From NCBI GenBank assembly GCA_052400685.1, contig JBQTGJ010000003.1: a stretch of DNA of 64,000 nt. One strand, written 5' to 3'. Numbering within the stretch: position 1 is the stretch's first letter; the number at the start of each line of letters is the position of its first letter. Origin of the DNA: CAZHHH01 sp052400685. Lineage in GTDB: Bacteria; Bacteroidota; Bacteroidia; Bacteroidales; Marinilabiliaceae. Below are positions 1 to 6,873 of this stretch, piece after piece. The notes beneath the pieces are model-generated. The model saw only the letters and a list, made by a program, of their open reading frames with translations. It was not told where the DNA came from and made no database searches. The position numbers and the translations under genes are program-made.

Positions 1-705
1 GTCAACTGACTGGATAGCGGCTATTTCTTCGTGTGATGAGATTTCTGTGAATAACACATTTACGCGGTATTGCTGCAAATAAGATGCTGTTTTTTTTAGT
101 CTGTTTAGATAAGCCTTAAAAAACGGACGTCTTGTTATTAGCGATGATTGCTTTATGCCTTCAGTTCTTATTATCAGTAGAAAATTAAGGTCAGAGATGT
201 TTTGGAGGATTTGCCGGTATTCATCGTTGTATACTAATTCAATGTGTTTCCATCGAACAATCATACTCGTGCATCCGCTGTGTGCAAATCTGCTGATTAA
301 TTGTTCTTTTGACTGATGGGTTAATTCTCTTAACGATAAATGAAACCCAAACGAAGGTAGCAGTAACGAAAATTCATTTTGTAGTTGTTTGATACGAGAT
401 AACGAAATGGGGGTAGTACTTTTTTTTATGTGGTCGAGTACTGCTGTTGCGCCCTGCGCCAGGGCTTTGTCGATGATTGACAAAGAGTTTCGTTCTTCTT
501 GCCGGATAAATGGACAGAGATAATGAATCATTCCCGGCAATACATATTGCTCATTGAGGTCGAGGGTTCTGGTTTGGTAATTGGGGACCTTTATATTGTG
601 GCCAATTTCCATGATTCGACCGTTTCCAGATAGTATATCTGCATTTTTTAAGATACCTGATGCTGACGTTACCAGGTGTCCGTTTTTCAGTAGAAGATAT
701 TCCAT
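1..705 (-). CDS. Dihydroorotase-like amidohydrolase, 5' part, metal site lost (partial)
   Basis: The frame is open from an ATG at 705 to the window edge (235 codons), so only the N-terminal part is visible. It begins MEYLLLKNGHLVT and continues through a short beta region to VLPGMIHYLCPFIRQEE, then ALAQGATAVLDH. This is the layout of dihydroorotases and related cyclic amidohydrolases, where the equivalent motif is PG-x-I-D-x-H-x-H-x-R-E followed by A-x-x-G-G-V-T. Here the Asp and both metal-binding His are replaced (H, L and P in their places), so hydrolysis by the normal mechanism is unlikely. Inactive dihydroorotase homologues are known in other bacteria as structural partners of aspartate transcarbamoylase. 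Whether this one has that role cannot be told, because the rest of the gene is outside the window. The family call is mine by eye. Confidence 0.6.
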   Translation of the reverse strand, partial: MEYLLLKNGHLVTSASGILKNADILSGNGRIMEIGHNIKVPNYQTRTLDLNEQYVLPGMIHYLCPFIRQEERNSLSIIDKALAQGATAVLDHIKKSTTPISLSRIKQLQNEFSLLLPSFGFHLSLRELTHQSKEQLISRFAHSGCTSMIVRWKHIELVYNDEYRQILQNISDLNFLLIIRTEGIKQSSLITRRPFFKAYLNRLKKTASYLQQYRVNVLFTEISSHEEIAAIQSVD

Positions 706-844
706 CTTTTAATTTGTTTTAAGGTCTTTGAATGTTTGAAACGACCATGTTTAGTAATACACAAACAAGTCAGACTATTTTGTTTTATTATAACTTGTGC
801 TTGCCTGAAAGTTTTGTTGGCAGATAAAAGCGTCATTTTTGAGG

Positions 845-930
845 CCTTCGAAGTTTGAAAAATGTTAGTTTGCCTGTATGAATAACCATTTTGAAAGCGA
901 GAGTGACGAAAAAATGGTGTTTTTCTGCTG
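845..930 (-). repeat. Dispersed palindromic element, decayed copy K
   Basis: The stretch containing GAAAAATGTTAGTTTGCC, then AACCATTTTGAAAGCGAGAG, matches the core of the copy at 42151-42295 in the same reverse orientation. The central GTAAA palindrome and both termini are lost, so this is a remnant. Confidence 0.45.
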
Positions 931-1172
931 ACACTGGCAAACAAATTGTTTTCGTATGAAAGTTAATGAATTTTATTTTTTGATAGCGTGTTTTGATTCG
1001 TAAAAGTGATGAGTCGAACAATAGATGTTTGTCATTCGTTTTGAGGGGTTTTGTCGGTTTTAGCCCCATGCTTAATAAAGATATATTTTTGTTTAACCAA
1101 AAGCCGCCCCCGAATCTATTCAGTGAATTGTTTAATGAATCTTAATTTCACGGTTCTTTTTGAGGATCGCAT

Positions 1173-1180
1173 TATCTTTG
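1173..1180 (+). promoter_or_regulatory. Promoter-like -7 box of the DMT gene
   Basis: TATCTTTG matches the Bacteroidota -7 consensus TAnnTTTG and ends 18 nt before the ATG at 1199. No clear -33 TTG sits at the usual distance. Confidence 0.5.
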
Positions 1181-1198
1181 TAGCTAATTTATGTATGT

Positions 1199-2095
1199 AT
1201 GATTTGGTTATTTCTCACTGCAGCATCTGCTTTTTTTCTGGGCTTGTACGAATTTTCGAAGAAACATGCTGTACGTGATAATGCGGTGTGGCTGGTTTTG
1301 TTATACAGCACACTAACGGCAGCTTTAATCTTTGTGCCGATAGTCGGTGCATCAATGGTTGGGTGGTTTGAACCGGGTGATGTGTTATTTATTCCTTCCA
1401 TTACATTAAAAGAGCACCTTTTTATACTTTTGAAGACTGCCATTGTATTGACGTCCTGGATTTGTTCCTATTTTTCATTAAAATTTTTGCCGTTAACGAT
1501 TGCTTCACCTATTCGTTCAACGGGACCGGTATGGACTTTAATAGGAGCGTTGGTTATTTATCATGAAAAGTTAACATCAACTCAATGGCTTGGTTTGTTG
1601 GTCACGCTAATCTTTTTCTTTTTGTTTTCGACCGCCGGGAAACGTGAGGGTATTTCGTTCCGTCGTAATCATTGGGTCTGGCTGGCAGTTTTGGGTACTT
1701 TGTTTTCTTCGGCCAGTGGGTTGTTCGATAAGTTTTTGATACATACTGTAGATCGGATGGCTGTTCAGGCTTATTTTTCTATTTACCAGGTGGTGCTGTT
1801 GTTTCCGGTGGTTGTTATAATACGTCGAAACAATCCCAATGCGCTGCCCATGCGTTGGCGTTGGAGTGTACCTGCCATTGCTGTTTTGTTAATAGTAGCC
1901 GATTTTCTTTATTTTCTGGCGCTTGACTACCCCGATAGTCTTATTTCTGTGGTGTCGGCCCTGCGACGTGGAAGTGTTATTGTGGCGTTTGCTCTGGGTG
2001 CAATGTTTTTTCACGAACGGAATTTGTGGCGTAAAGGAATTTTTATGATGGGGATTCTTGTGGGTATTTTAATTCTTTTGTTTGGAAAAGGATAA
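1199..2095 (+). CDS. EamA/DMT-superfamily membrane transporter
   Basis: This 298-residue, very hydrophobic protein has about ten predicted membrane helices, the usual size and layout of the EamA drug/metabolite transporter family (two repeats of five helices). Typical stretches are SPIRSTGPVWTLIGALVIY near residue 100, where the first repeat closes, and the SALRRGSVIVAFALGAMFF region in the second repeat. The protein acts in the inner membrane as an exporter or exchanger of small metabolites. The substrate cannot be predicted from the sequence. It starts just after a TATCTTTG box. Its stop codon is followed within 5 bases by a partial palindromic element, so the gene end borders a repeat-rich gap shared with a convergent paralogue at 3069-3977. 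Confidence 0.85.
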   Translation: MIWLFLTAASAFFLGLYEFSKKHAVRDNAVWLVLLYSTLTAALIFVPIVGASMVGWFEPGDVLFIPSITLKEHLFILLKTAIVLTSWICSYFSLKFLPLTIASPIRSTGPVWTLIGALVIYHEKLTSTQWLGLLVTLIFFFLFSTAGKREGISFRRNHWVWLAVLGTLFSSASGLFDKFLIHTVDRMAVQAYFSIYQVVLLFPVVVIIRRNNPNALPMRWRWSVPAIAVLLIVADFLYFLALDYPDSLISVVSALRRGSVIVAFALGAMFFHERNLWRKGIFMMGILVGILILLFGKG

Positions 2096-2100
2096 ATGCG

Positions 2101-2173
2101 TTTGTCTGCAAAGTCAACTTCTGCGTTGTGATTCAAAAAAGTGGTCATTTACAATTTAATACTTACATTTTGA
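2101..2173 (+). repeat. Dispersed palindromic element, left-half copy A
   Basis: TTTGTCTGCAAAGTCAACTT, then CTGCGTTG and GGTCATTTAC, matches the left half of copies B and C. The right half is missing and the 21-bp tandem array begins in its place. Confidence 0.7.
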
Positions 2174-2177
2174 GTAT

Positions 2178-2448
2178 CTAAGTGTGCCAGATAAGCATCT
2201 AAGTGTGCCAGACGAGCTTCTAAGTGTGCCAGATGGGCTCCTAAGTGTGCCAGATGCTCATCTAAGTGTGCCAGATGAGTAACTAAGTGTGCCAGATGGG
2301 CTCCTAAGTGTGCCAGATGAGCTTCTATGTCTGAGAATAAGCATCTAAGTGTGCCAGATGAGTAACTAAGTGTGTCAGATAAGCTTCTATGTCTGAGAAT
2401 AAGTTTCTAACTGTGTCAGACGAGCATCTATGCGTGTCTGATAAACTT
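2178..2448 (+). repeat. 21-bp tandem repeat array, about 13 units
   Basis: Units begin at 2178, 2199, 2220, 2241, 2262, 2283, 2304, 2325, 2345, 2366, 2387, 2407 and 2428. The consensus is CTAAGTGTGCCAGATGAGCT plus T. Eight units carry CTAAGTGTGCCAG exactly. The units at 2325 and 2387 share a variant, CTATGTCTGAGAATAAG. The segments 2304-2365 and 2366-2427 form a 62-bp higher-order duplication (21+21+20). Although 21 is a multiple of three, the repeating frame Leu-Ser-Val-Pro-Asp hits a stop at 2281-2283 and has no start, so I treat the array as non-coding. Confidence 0.9.
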
Positions 2449-2622
2449 TGATGTTGGGCATACAGATTATTATATGTATAAAGGTTGCCATTTGGCGTGT
2501 CAGAGTGGGTGCTTTTTATTTATTTGAGGTATTTGGGTATTTCGCCCCGCCTTTTCCTGGTCAATGGTGGACCAATTCAGTGGTCAGGGCTTTAAAGTTT
2601 AACAATAACTGCGGTTTTTATT

Positions 2623-2766
2623 TAGAGTCTGTCTGTAAAGTCCAACTTCTGCGTTACGCTTGCTCTCAAAATGGTCATTTACTGGAGTAAACTCACATTT
2701 TTAGAGTTGCGCAAGCCTTGAATCTGAATTTTATAGCTCAAACACTTAGTTTATGGACAGATTCTA
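2623..2766 (+). repeat. Dispersed palindromic element, full copy B
   Basis: 144 bp. The left terminus TAGAGTCTGTCTGTAAAGT pairs imperfectly with the right terminus (reverse complement TAGAATCTGTCCATAAACT). Inner arms are GCTTGC with GCAAGC, then CTCAAAATG with CATTTTTAGAG, around a TTTACTGGAGTAAA centre. The whole element can fold as one long imperfect hairpin. Confidence 0.8.
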
Positions 2767-2768
2767 TT

Positions 2769-2914
2769 TAGTGTTTGTCTATAAAGTCAACTTCTGCGTT
2801 ATGCTTGTCATAAAAACAGTCATTTACGAAAAGTAAACTCCTTGATTTTTATGACTTCACAGGCCTTGAATTTGAACTTTATATTTTAAACACTTAGTTT
2901 ATGGACAGATTCTA
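2769..2914 (+). repeat. Dispersed palindromic element, full copy C
   Basis: 146 bp, head to tail with copy B. It runs from TAGTGTTTGTCTATAAAGT to GTTTATGGACAGATTCTA. The inner arms differ from copy B but are still complementary: GTCATAAAAA pairs with TTTTTATGAC around TTTACGAAAAGTAAA. By eye it differs from copy E, 33.5 kb away, at about 13 of 146 positions. Confidence 0.85.
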
Positions 2915-2916
2915 TT

Positions 2917-2945
2917 TAGGGTCTGCTTTTTGTGTTACACTTTTA
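2917..2945 (+). repeat. Dispersed palindromic element, truncated left end
   Basis: TAGGGTCTGCTTTTTGTGTT resembles the left end of the element with the middle shortened. It directly follows copy C, suggesting a third unit that was cut off. Confidence 0.4.
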
Positions 2946-3068
2946 ATTTAGCCGGTTACCCCTATTTTTGTTGCAAGCACTAAAAAATATCAGTGCATAT
3001 AAGTCGGTTGTTTGCGTTATGGTTTTAAACTTTACGACTTTAGTGTTGTGTGTGGTCCACTATCATAT

Positions 3069-3977
3069 TCAATAAATAAAAAATATAGAAACTCCTATAA
3101 CTGCCAGCACAGCTCCTGCTATTTCTCTAAATGTTATTGATTCTTTTAAGAAGAAATAGGCCAGTGGAATAATTAAAACAGGGGTGAGGCTGTTAAGTGT
3201 TGCGGCCACACCGGTGGATGTGTATTGTATGGCCAATAGGCTTAATGAGACACCAAGAAATGGGCCGAAAAACGCACCCGTACCTATGCGTATCATGGCG
3301 CTTTTGTTTTTTATGGTTTTAAAGACCATCGGCCAGCGTCGGGTGATGGTGAATAGTATTGTGAACCCGGCTATTGCTGCAATAACCCTTATTTGAGTCG
3401 ACATAAACGGGTCGAGTTGCTTCATCCCCAGTTTGCTTAATACAAGTCCTAACCCCTGCCCCATAGCGCCACCCAGTGCCAGTAAGATGCCTTTTAAGGG
3501 GTAATTGAAATGCATCTTTTGTCCTTTGGCTGAACGGGCCAGCACAACAATGGCAATTCCCCAAATTGTGATGGTCATGCCGAGGATGTTGCTCCACGAC
3601 ATTTTTTCGCCCAGTATCAGCCATCCGAAAAAGGCGGTTAGAGGTGGTGATAGCGACATGATGAGCATGGAAACGCGGGCCCCAGTGACCACGAATGCCT
3701 GAAACAGCATCACATCGCCCACGACAAATCCTACCAGTCCCGAAAGGCTTAACCATAGCCAGGCATGCATTCCGGCATTGGCAGGAAAGAAATTGCCATT
3801 GGTGATGGCTGTGTAGATGCCTAGAAAGATGAGGGCTATTACCAATCTGATGATATTAACCTGTAATGAACCTACTTTTTTCCCGGCCGATTCGAAGGCT
3901 AAACTTGTAAAAGTCCAGCATACAGCCGTCATAAGTGCAGCTATTTCTCCTATATGGCTGGCTATGTAGTCGTGCAT
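3069..3977 (-). CDS. EamA/DMT-superfamily membrane transporter
   Basis: This 302-residue inner-membrane protein has about ten helices arranged as two EamA repeats. The first spans residues 7-140 (FTSLAFESAGKKVGSLQVN near the start). The second opens after the loop KGQKMHFNYPLKG and ends with the typical LTPVLIIPLAYFFLKESITF motif near residue 275, where a conserved Pro and Glu-rich turn close the repeat. It is a likely small-metabolite exporter with unknown substrate. It is convergent with the DMT gene at 1199-2095, but the two are clearly different in sequence, so they are not a recent duplication. Upstream, TTACTTTG at about 4012 is one mismatch from the -7 consensus. Confidence 0.85.
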   Translation of the reverse strand: MHDYIASHIGEIAALMTAVCWTFTSLAFESAGKKVGSLQVNIIRLVIALIFLGIYTAITNGNFFPANAGMHAWLWLSLSGLVGFVVGDVMLFQAFVVTGARVSMLIMSLSPPLTAFFGWLILGEKMSWSNILGMTITIWGIAIVVLARSAKGQKMHFNYPLKGILLALGGAMGQGLGLVLSKLGMKQLDPFMSTQIRVIAAIAGFTILFTITRRWPMVFKTIKNKSAMIRIGTGAFFGPFLGVSLSLLAIQYTSTGVAATLNSLTPVLIIPLAYFFLKESITFREIAGAVLAVIGVSIFFIY

Positions 3978-4058
3978 TTGTCGCGTGTTTTTAATATGAT
4001 TTTCGGAATTGGCAAAGTAACAATATTTTTAGCTTTATTGATTTGCTGAGAACAAAAA

Positions 4059-4088
4059 AGAGACTGCTTTTTCAAACAGTCTCTTTTT
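4059..4088 (-). terminator. Rho-independent terminator of the metallothionein-like gene
   Basis: AGAGACTG and CAGTCTCT form an 8-bp stem flanked by A and T tracts, downstream (minus strand) of the small Cys gene ending at 4166. Confidence 0.7.
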
Positions 4089-4165
4089 CCCTTAAACCAG
4101 ATTAACTACAAAAGATGTTGTTACAATTGGAGGAAGTAACAACTAAAGTTTTTTTTGATAAAATG

Positions 4166-4321
4166 TTATTGGCAATTGCAGGTTCCGCCACATGAGCATG
4201 GCTCTTGTTTTGTTCCATCTTTGCAACCACAGTTACCGCCACAAGCACAAGTGCCCGGCTCTTTCGACTGATCATTATAGATGTAAACTTCGCCTTTTTC
4301 TGTCTCAAATTTATTTTCCAT
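4166..4321 (-). CDS. Small metallothionein-like Cys-rich protein, 51 aa
   Basis: The gene encodes 51 residues starting MENKFETEKGEVYIYND. The first 24 residues lack cysteine. The C-terminal half holds eight cysteines in two matching blocks, CACGGNCGC (residues 25-33) and CSCGGTCNC (residues 42-50), joined by KDGTKQEP. The CxCGGxCxC spacing resembles metallothionein clusters, so a soluble metal-binding or metal-storage role is the natural inference. No His ligand is present. The frame is supported by the clear Cys pattern, by a terminator just downstream (4059-4088) and by a TTAATTTG box about 23 bases upstream that is one mismatch from the -7 consensus. A longer overlapping reading frame (4102-4308) shows no such pattern. 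It is not tied to its neighbours by operon structure. Confidence 0.7.
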   Translation of the reverse strand: MENKFETEKGEVYIYNDQSKEPGTCACGGNCGCKDGTKQEPCSCGGTCNCQ

Positions 4322-4669
4322 AGCTTTTTGTTTTATGACACTACAAATTAAAACAATTGGAATCAGATAAACAAGAGTTTTTAGTCCTAATTATATTTTA
4401 ATGGTTTATTTTATGACTCTCGACAAAGCAGAGGGGTTAAATTTTGAGGTTTAGGAAGTTTAAAAATACTGTAATATTGTTGTGAGTGAACATATTAAGC
4501 GAAAGTATAACGAAAACTCAGGTCATCGTTGGCCGACTCTTATCGGGATGGTGGCTGAAGTGGTTTCAGAGACGCTTGCTCTACTTTGTTCGGATTGATA
4601 ACAGCGGGTTTTGTTGCTGCCAAATAAAATTTACTTTGTATCTTCGACATCGCATTTTAAACAAACACA
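4322..4669. other. Intergenic gap upstream of the acetyltransferase
   Basis: 348 bases without a convincing gene. A TATCTTCG box at 4639-4646, one mismatch from TAnnTTTG, lies 23 bases before the acetyltransferase ATG and is a candidate promoter. Confidence 0.5.
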
Positions 4670-5218
4670 ATGTCAACAACCGATCTTTCAAAATACGATA
4701 ATAGCTGGTACCACGCGGGCAGGGGAGTCCTTATTCGGTCGATGTGGTTCATCGTTAATGTTTTGTTTTTTATCAATCCATTGAATCCATTTTCGAAACT
4801 CAAGGTGTGGTTGTTGCGGTGTTTTGGCGGTCATATTGGTCGAGGGGTTGTGATTAAACCAGGCGTAAATATAAAGTATCCATGGCATTTAACGGTTGGT
4901 GATTACACCTGGATCGGTGAAAATGTATGGATTGATTCGTTGTGTGAAGTAACCATAGGTGCCCATTGTTGTTTGTCGCAGGGGGCTGTCATTATCACGG
5001 GAAATCATGATTATTCATCGCCCATTTTCAATTTAATGGTAAAACCGGTTATTTTGGAAAATGGTGTATGGATTGGAGCCGGTTCGAGTGTGACGCCCGG
5101 TGTTATCTGTCATTCTCACGCCGTATTGAGCGTTGGCAGTGTGGCGTCTTCAAATTTGGAGGCTTATTCTATTTATCGAGGGAATCCGGCTGTTAAAGTT
5201 CACCATCGCAAACTTTAA
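4670..5218 (+). CDS. WcaF-type hexapeptide acetyltransferase
   Basis: The 182-residue protein has a helical N-terminal part (residues 1-55) and then a left-handed beta-helix of hexapeptide repeats. Visible turns are GGHIGRGVVIKPGVNI, VGDYTWIGENVWID, IGAHCCLSQGAVI, TGNHDY with its likely catalytic His, and WIGAGSSVTPGV. It ends with the YRGNPAVKV motif common in this family. This pattern is that of WcaF/NodL-like O-acetyltransferases, which acetylate sugars of exported polysaccharides using acetyl-CoA. Its position beside the capsule genes fits that role. It converges on the wzi-like gene and the two stop codons overlap by three bases (stops at 5216-5218 and 5215-5217). No terminator lies between them. 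Confidence 0.85.
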   Translation: MSTTDLSKYDNSWYHAGRGVLIRSMWFIVNVLFFINPLNPFSKLKVWLLRCFGGHIGRGVVIKPGVNIKYPWHLTVGDYTWIGENVWIDSLCEVTIGAHCCLSQGAVIITGNHDYSSPIFNLMVKPVILENGVWIGAGSSVTPGVICHSHAVLSVGSVASSNLEAYSIYRGNPAVKVHHRKL

Positions 5219-6873
5219 AAATTCCAGTATACATTTCGGAGTGATGTTTTGAGTGAAAGGTTGATAAATGTGTTTTCAATGGTTTCAATATCGTTGCTCG
5301 TTTTTCGGTACCTGCCACCTATGCTGATATTCATATTTGTTTTGGGGTTAATTAGAAAAGAGATGGATCCTGAGATATTTTGAATATTCGTTTTAAGTCC
5401 TTGTCCGATATAAATTCCATAATCGGCAGGTCTGGTGGTGTTGGGCCGGTAAATATTACTTCCGTAGCTGGTTGTTTCGTCGTAATCTTCACCATGCATG
5501 GCGATCATAGCTTCAAGGTTGAGATACCATCGTCCCACACGGTAGGTCAAGGACGAAAGGCTTTCTCTGAAATTTGCGCCCAGCGGATGTGCCAGCGGTT
5601 GATTTAAGTGACCGTAGTTGGTAATGGGCTCATAATGCGAATACGTATAGGGTCGTACCTGACTGTATTCAGTCCTGACATCTAAATTTTCTATTCTTAA
5701 AAAGTTGTAATTTTTATAGCCCAGCATAAAGCCTTGTTTGTTGCCCCACCATTTTGTTGCATTAAACACTTCGTCCTGTTTAAATTCTCCCATAACAAAC
5801 TGGCCGTAGATAGCGGCATTTTTCCAGGGAATATACTTAATATTAAGGCCCATGGTAACATTATCGGGCGAACCAAGGGCGTGTTCCACCGGACGGTAAA
5901 CAACGAAAGGCACCATGTAATTCATGTCTAATCCACGGTATCCGGTGGTGTCCTGAGCGGCATAAATAACGCTTTCGAACAGTCCCAGAGAGAGGCGTTT
6001 TCCGATGTTCCACGACAGGTAGTGAAATACGCCATATTTGTAGTCGTATCGATCGTCAGTCGATCGTACCAGCTCGTTGATGTGGAGAAATTGGGACATC
6101 ATCACCATATATTCAATTTTCCAAAAAGTGGCCGTCATCTTAAAGTATGGATAACTATAGGCATTATCGGAAAGCAAAAGACTTCGATAGCCGTCGCCAA
6201 TGAAGTTTTTGCCATATCCGGCCTGCAGGTTGATCCATGGTCCGGCGTTGTATGAAAGGTAACCGGTACTTTGTGAATAGTCACGTGTGTCGGGTTGCAT
6301 TTGCTTTATTCGTCCCTGTGCGGGAACAACGCCGTTGGCCTGAATATAGTCGTTCATATAGCCACCATATACGCCCTGATTTTCGTAGATATCGACATAA
6401 AAGCCCAGATTTCGTCCCAGTTGACCTTGGAGCATAACGCCTCGCATATTGATCCAGGTTGACTTGCCGGTACTATTTTCTTTGCCTGCCTCAAAATGAA
6501 ACAACGGGTTGATACGTATTTTAATCGTTTTTTCAGGCGCCTCTCCGGTTTTCCAACTTAGAAGATCACTGTTAACAAATCGTTTTAAGATGTTTTGATG
6601 GCCTGAAGGTTGGTTCAACCCTCTTTGAATCAGTGAGTCGATATTGTAATATGCTGCTAACTGATCATTTCGGTATGGGCGTATGGCGGTGTGAATATTA
6701 ATCCCCGGTTGAAACAAGGCTCTGGTAACCGGATCGTAGGTATTGTTCTGATAAATACTGTAGGTTTGTCCCGTAAGAGAGCCGGCAATGAGAAGCCACC
6801 CCATTGCTAAAAACAGTTTTATAGCCCGATTCCGCACCTTAAATGCGTTGCGTTTAATCTTCGTAATAGCCAT
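5215..6873 (-). CDS. Capsule assembly Wzi-family outer-membrane protein
   Basis: I place the start at the ATG at 6873 (MAITKIKRN), giving 552 residues. A hydrophobic signal segment follows (LFLAMGWLLIAGSLTGQ, about residues 18-35). The mature part is rich in aromatic, alternating strands typical of an outer-membrane barrel and contains YGKNFIGDGYRSLLLSDNA, a stretch I associate with the Bacteroidota Wzi-like capsule assembly family. Wzi in Gram-negatives is a barrel that anchors exported capsule at the cell surface. The reading frame stays open upstream to 6963, but that extension lies inside wzc and puts the signal segment about 50 residues in. With the chosen start the gene overlaps the end of wzc by 20 nt, indicating translational coupling. 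It is the last gene of wza-wzc-wzi. Confidence 0.8.
   Translation of the reverse strand: MAITKIKRNAFKVRNRAIKLFLAMGWLLIAGSLTGQTYSIYQNNTYDPVTRALFQPGINIHTAIRPYRNDQLAAYYNIDSLIQRGLNQPSGHQNILKRFVNSDLLSWKTGEAPEKTIKIRINPLFHFEAGKENSTGKSTWINMRGVMLQGQLGRNLGFYVDIYENQGVYGGYMNDYIQANGVVPAQGRIKQMQPDTRDYSQSTGYLSYNAGPWINLQAGYGKNFIGDGYRSLLLSDNAYSYPYFKMTATFWKIEYMVMMSQFLHINELVRSTDDRYDYKYGVFHYLSWNIGKRLSLGLFESVIYAAQDTTGYRGLDMNYMVPFVVYRPVEHALGSPDNVTMGLNIKYIPWKNAAIYGQFVMGEFKQDEVFNATKWWGNKQGFMLGYKNYNFLRIENLDVRTEYSQVRPYTYSHYEPITNYGHLNQPLAHPLGANFRESLSSLTYRVGRWYLNLEAMIAMHGEDYDETTSYGSNIYRPNTTRPADYGIYIGQGLKTNIQNISGSISFLINPKTNMNISIGGRYRKTSNDIETIENTFINLSLKTSLRNVYWNF

Larger units (their letters stand above)
706..1198. other. 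Intergenic gap between divergent genes
   Basis: These 493 bases separate the divergent amidohydrolase and DMT genes. I see no convincing gene. They hold a decayed reverse-oriented copy of the dispersed palindromic element (845-930) and a promoter-like box at 1173-1180. Confidence 0.6.
2096..3068. other. Repeat-filled gap between convergent transporter genes
   Basis: The gap of 973 bases has no supportable gene. It holds a half copy of the palindromic element, a 13-unit 21-bp tandem array, two full head-to-tail element copies and a truncated third left end. About 120 bases on the right (2946-3068) show nothing recognisable. Confidence 0.7.

Noticed and set aside
2178..2448. CRISPR-like array
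   Set aside because: The units follow each other directly with no unique spacers and no dyad, and no cas gene is present. It is a plain tandem repeat.
2448..2690. Possible 80-residue protein
   Set aside because: Its right third lies inside the palindromic element, it has no protein-like pattern and no ribosome binding site.
4102..4308. 68-residue frame overlapping the metallothionein-like gene
   Set aside because: It runs in another frame over the Cys-rich gene and shows no recognisable pattern; the 51-residue frame explains the sequence better.
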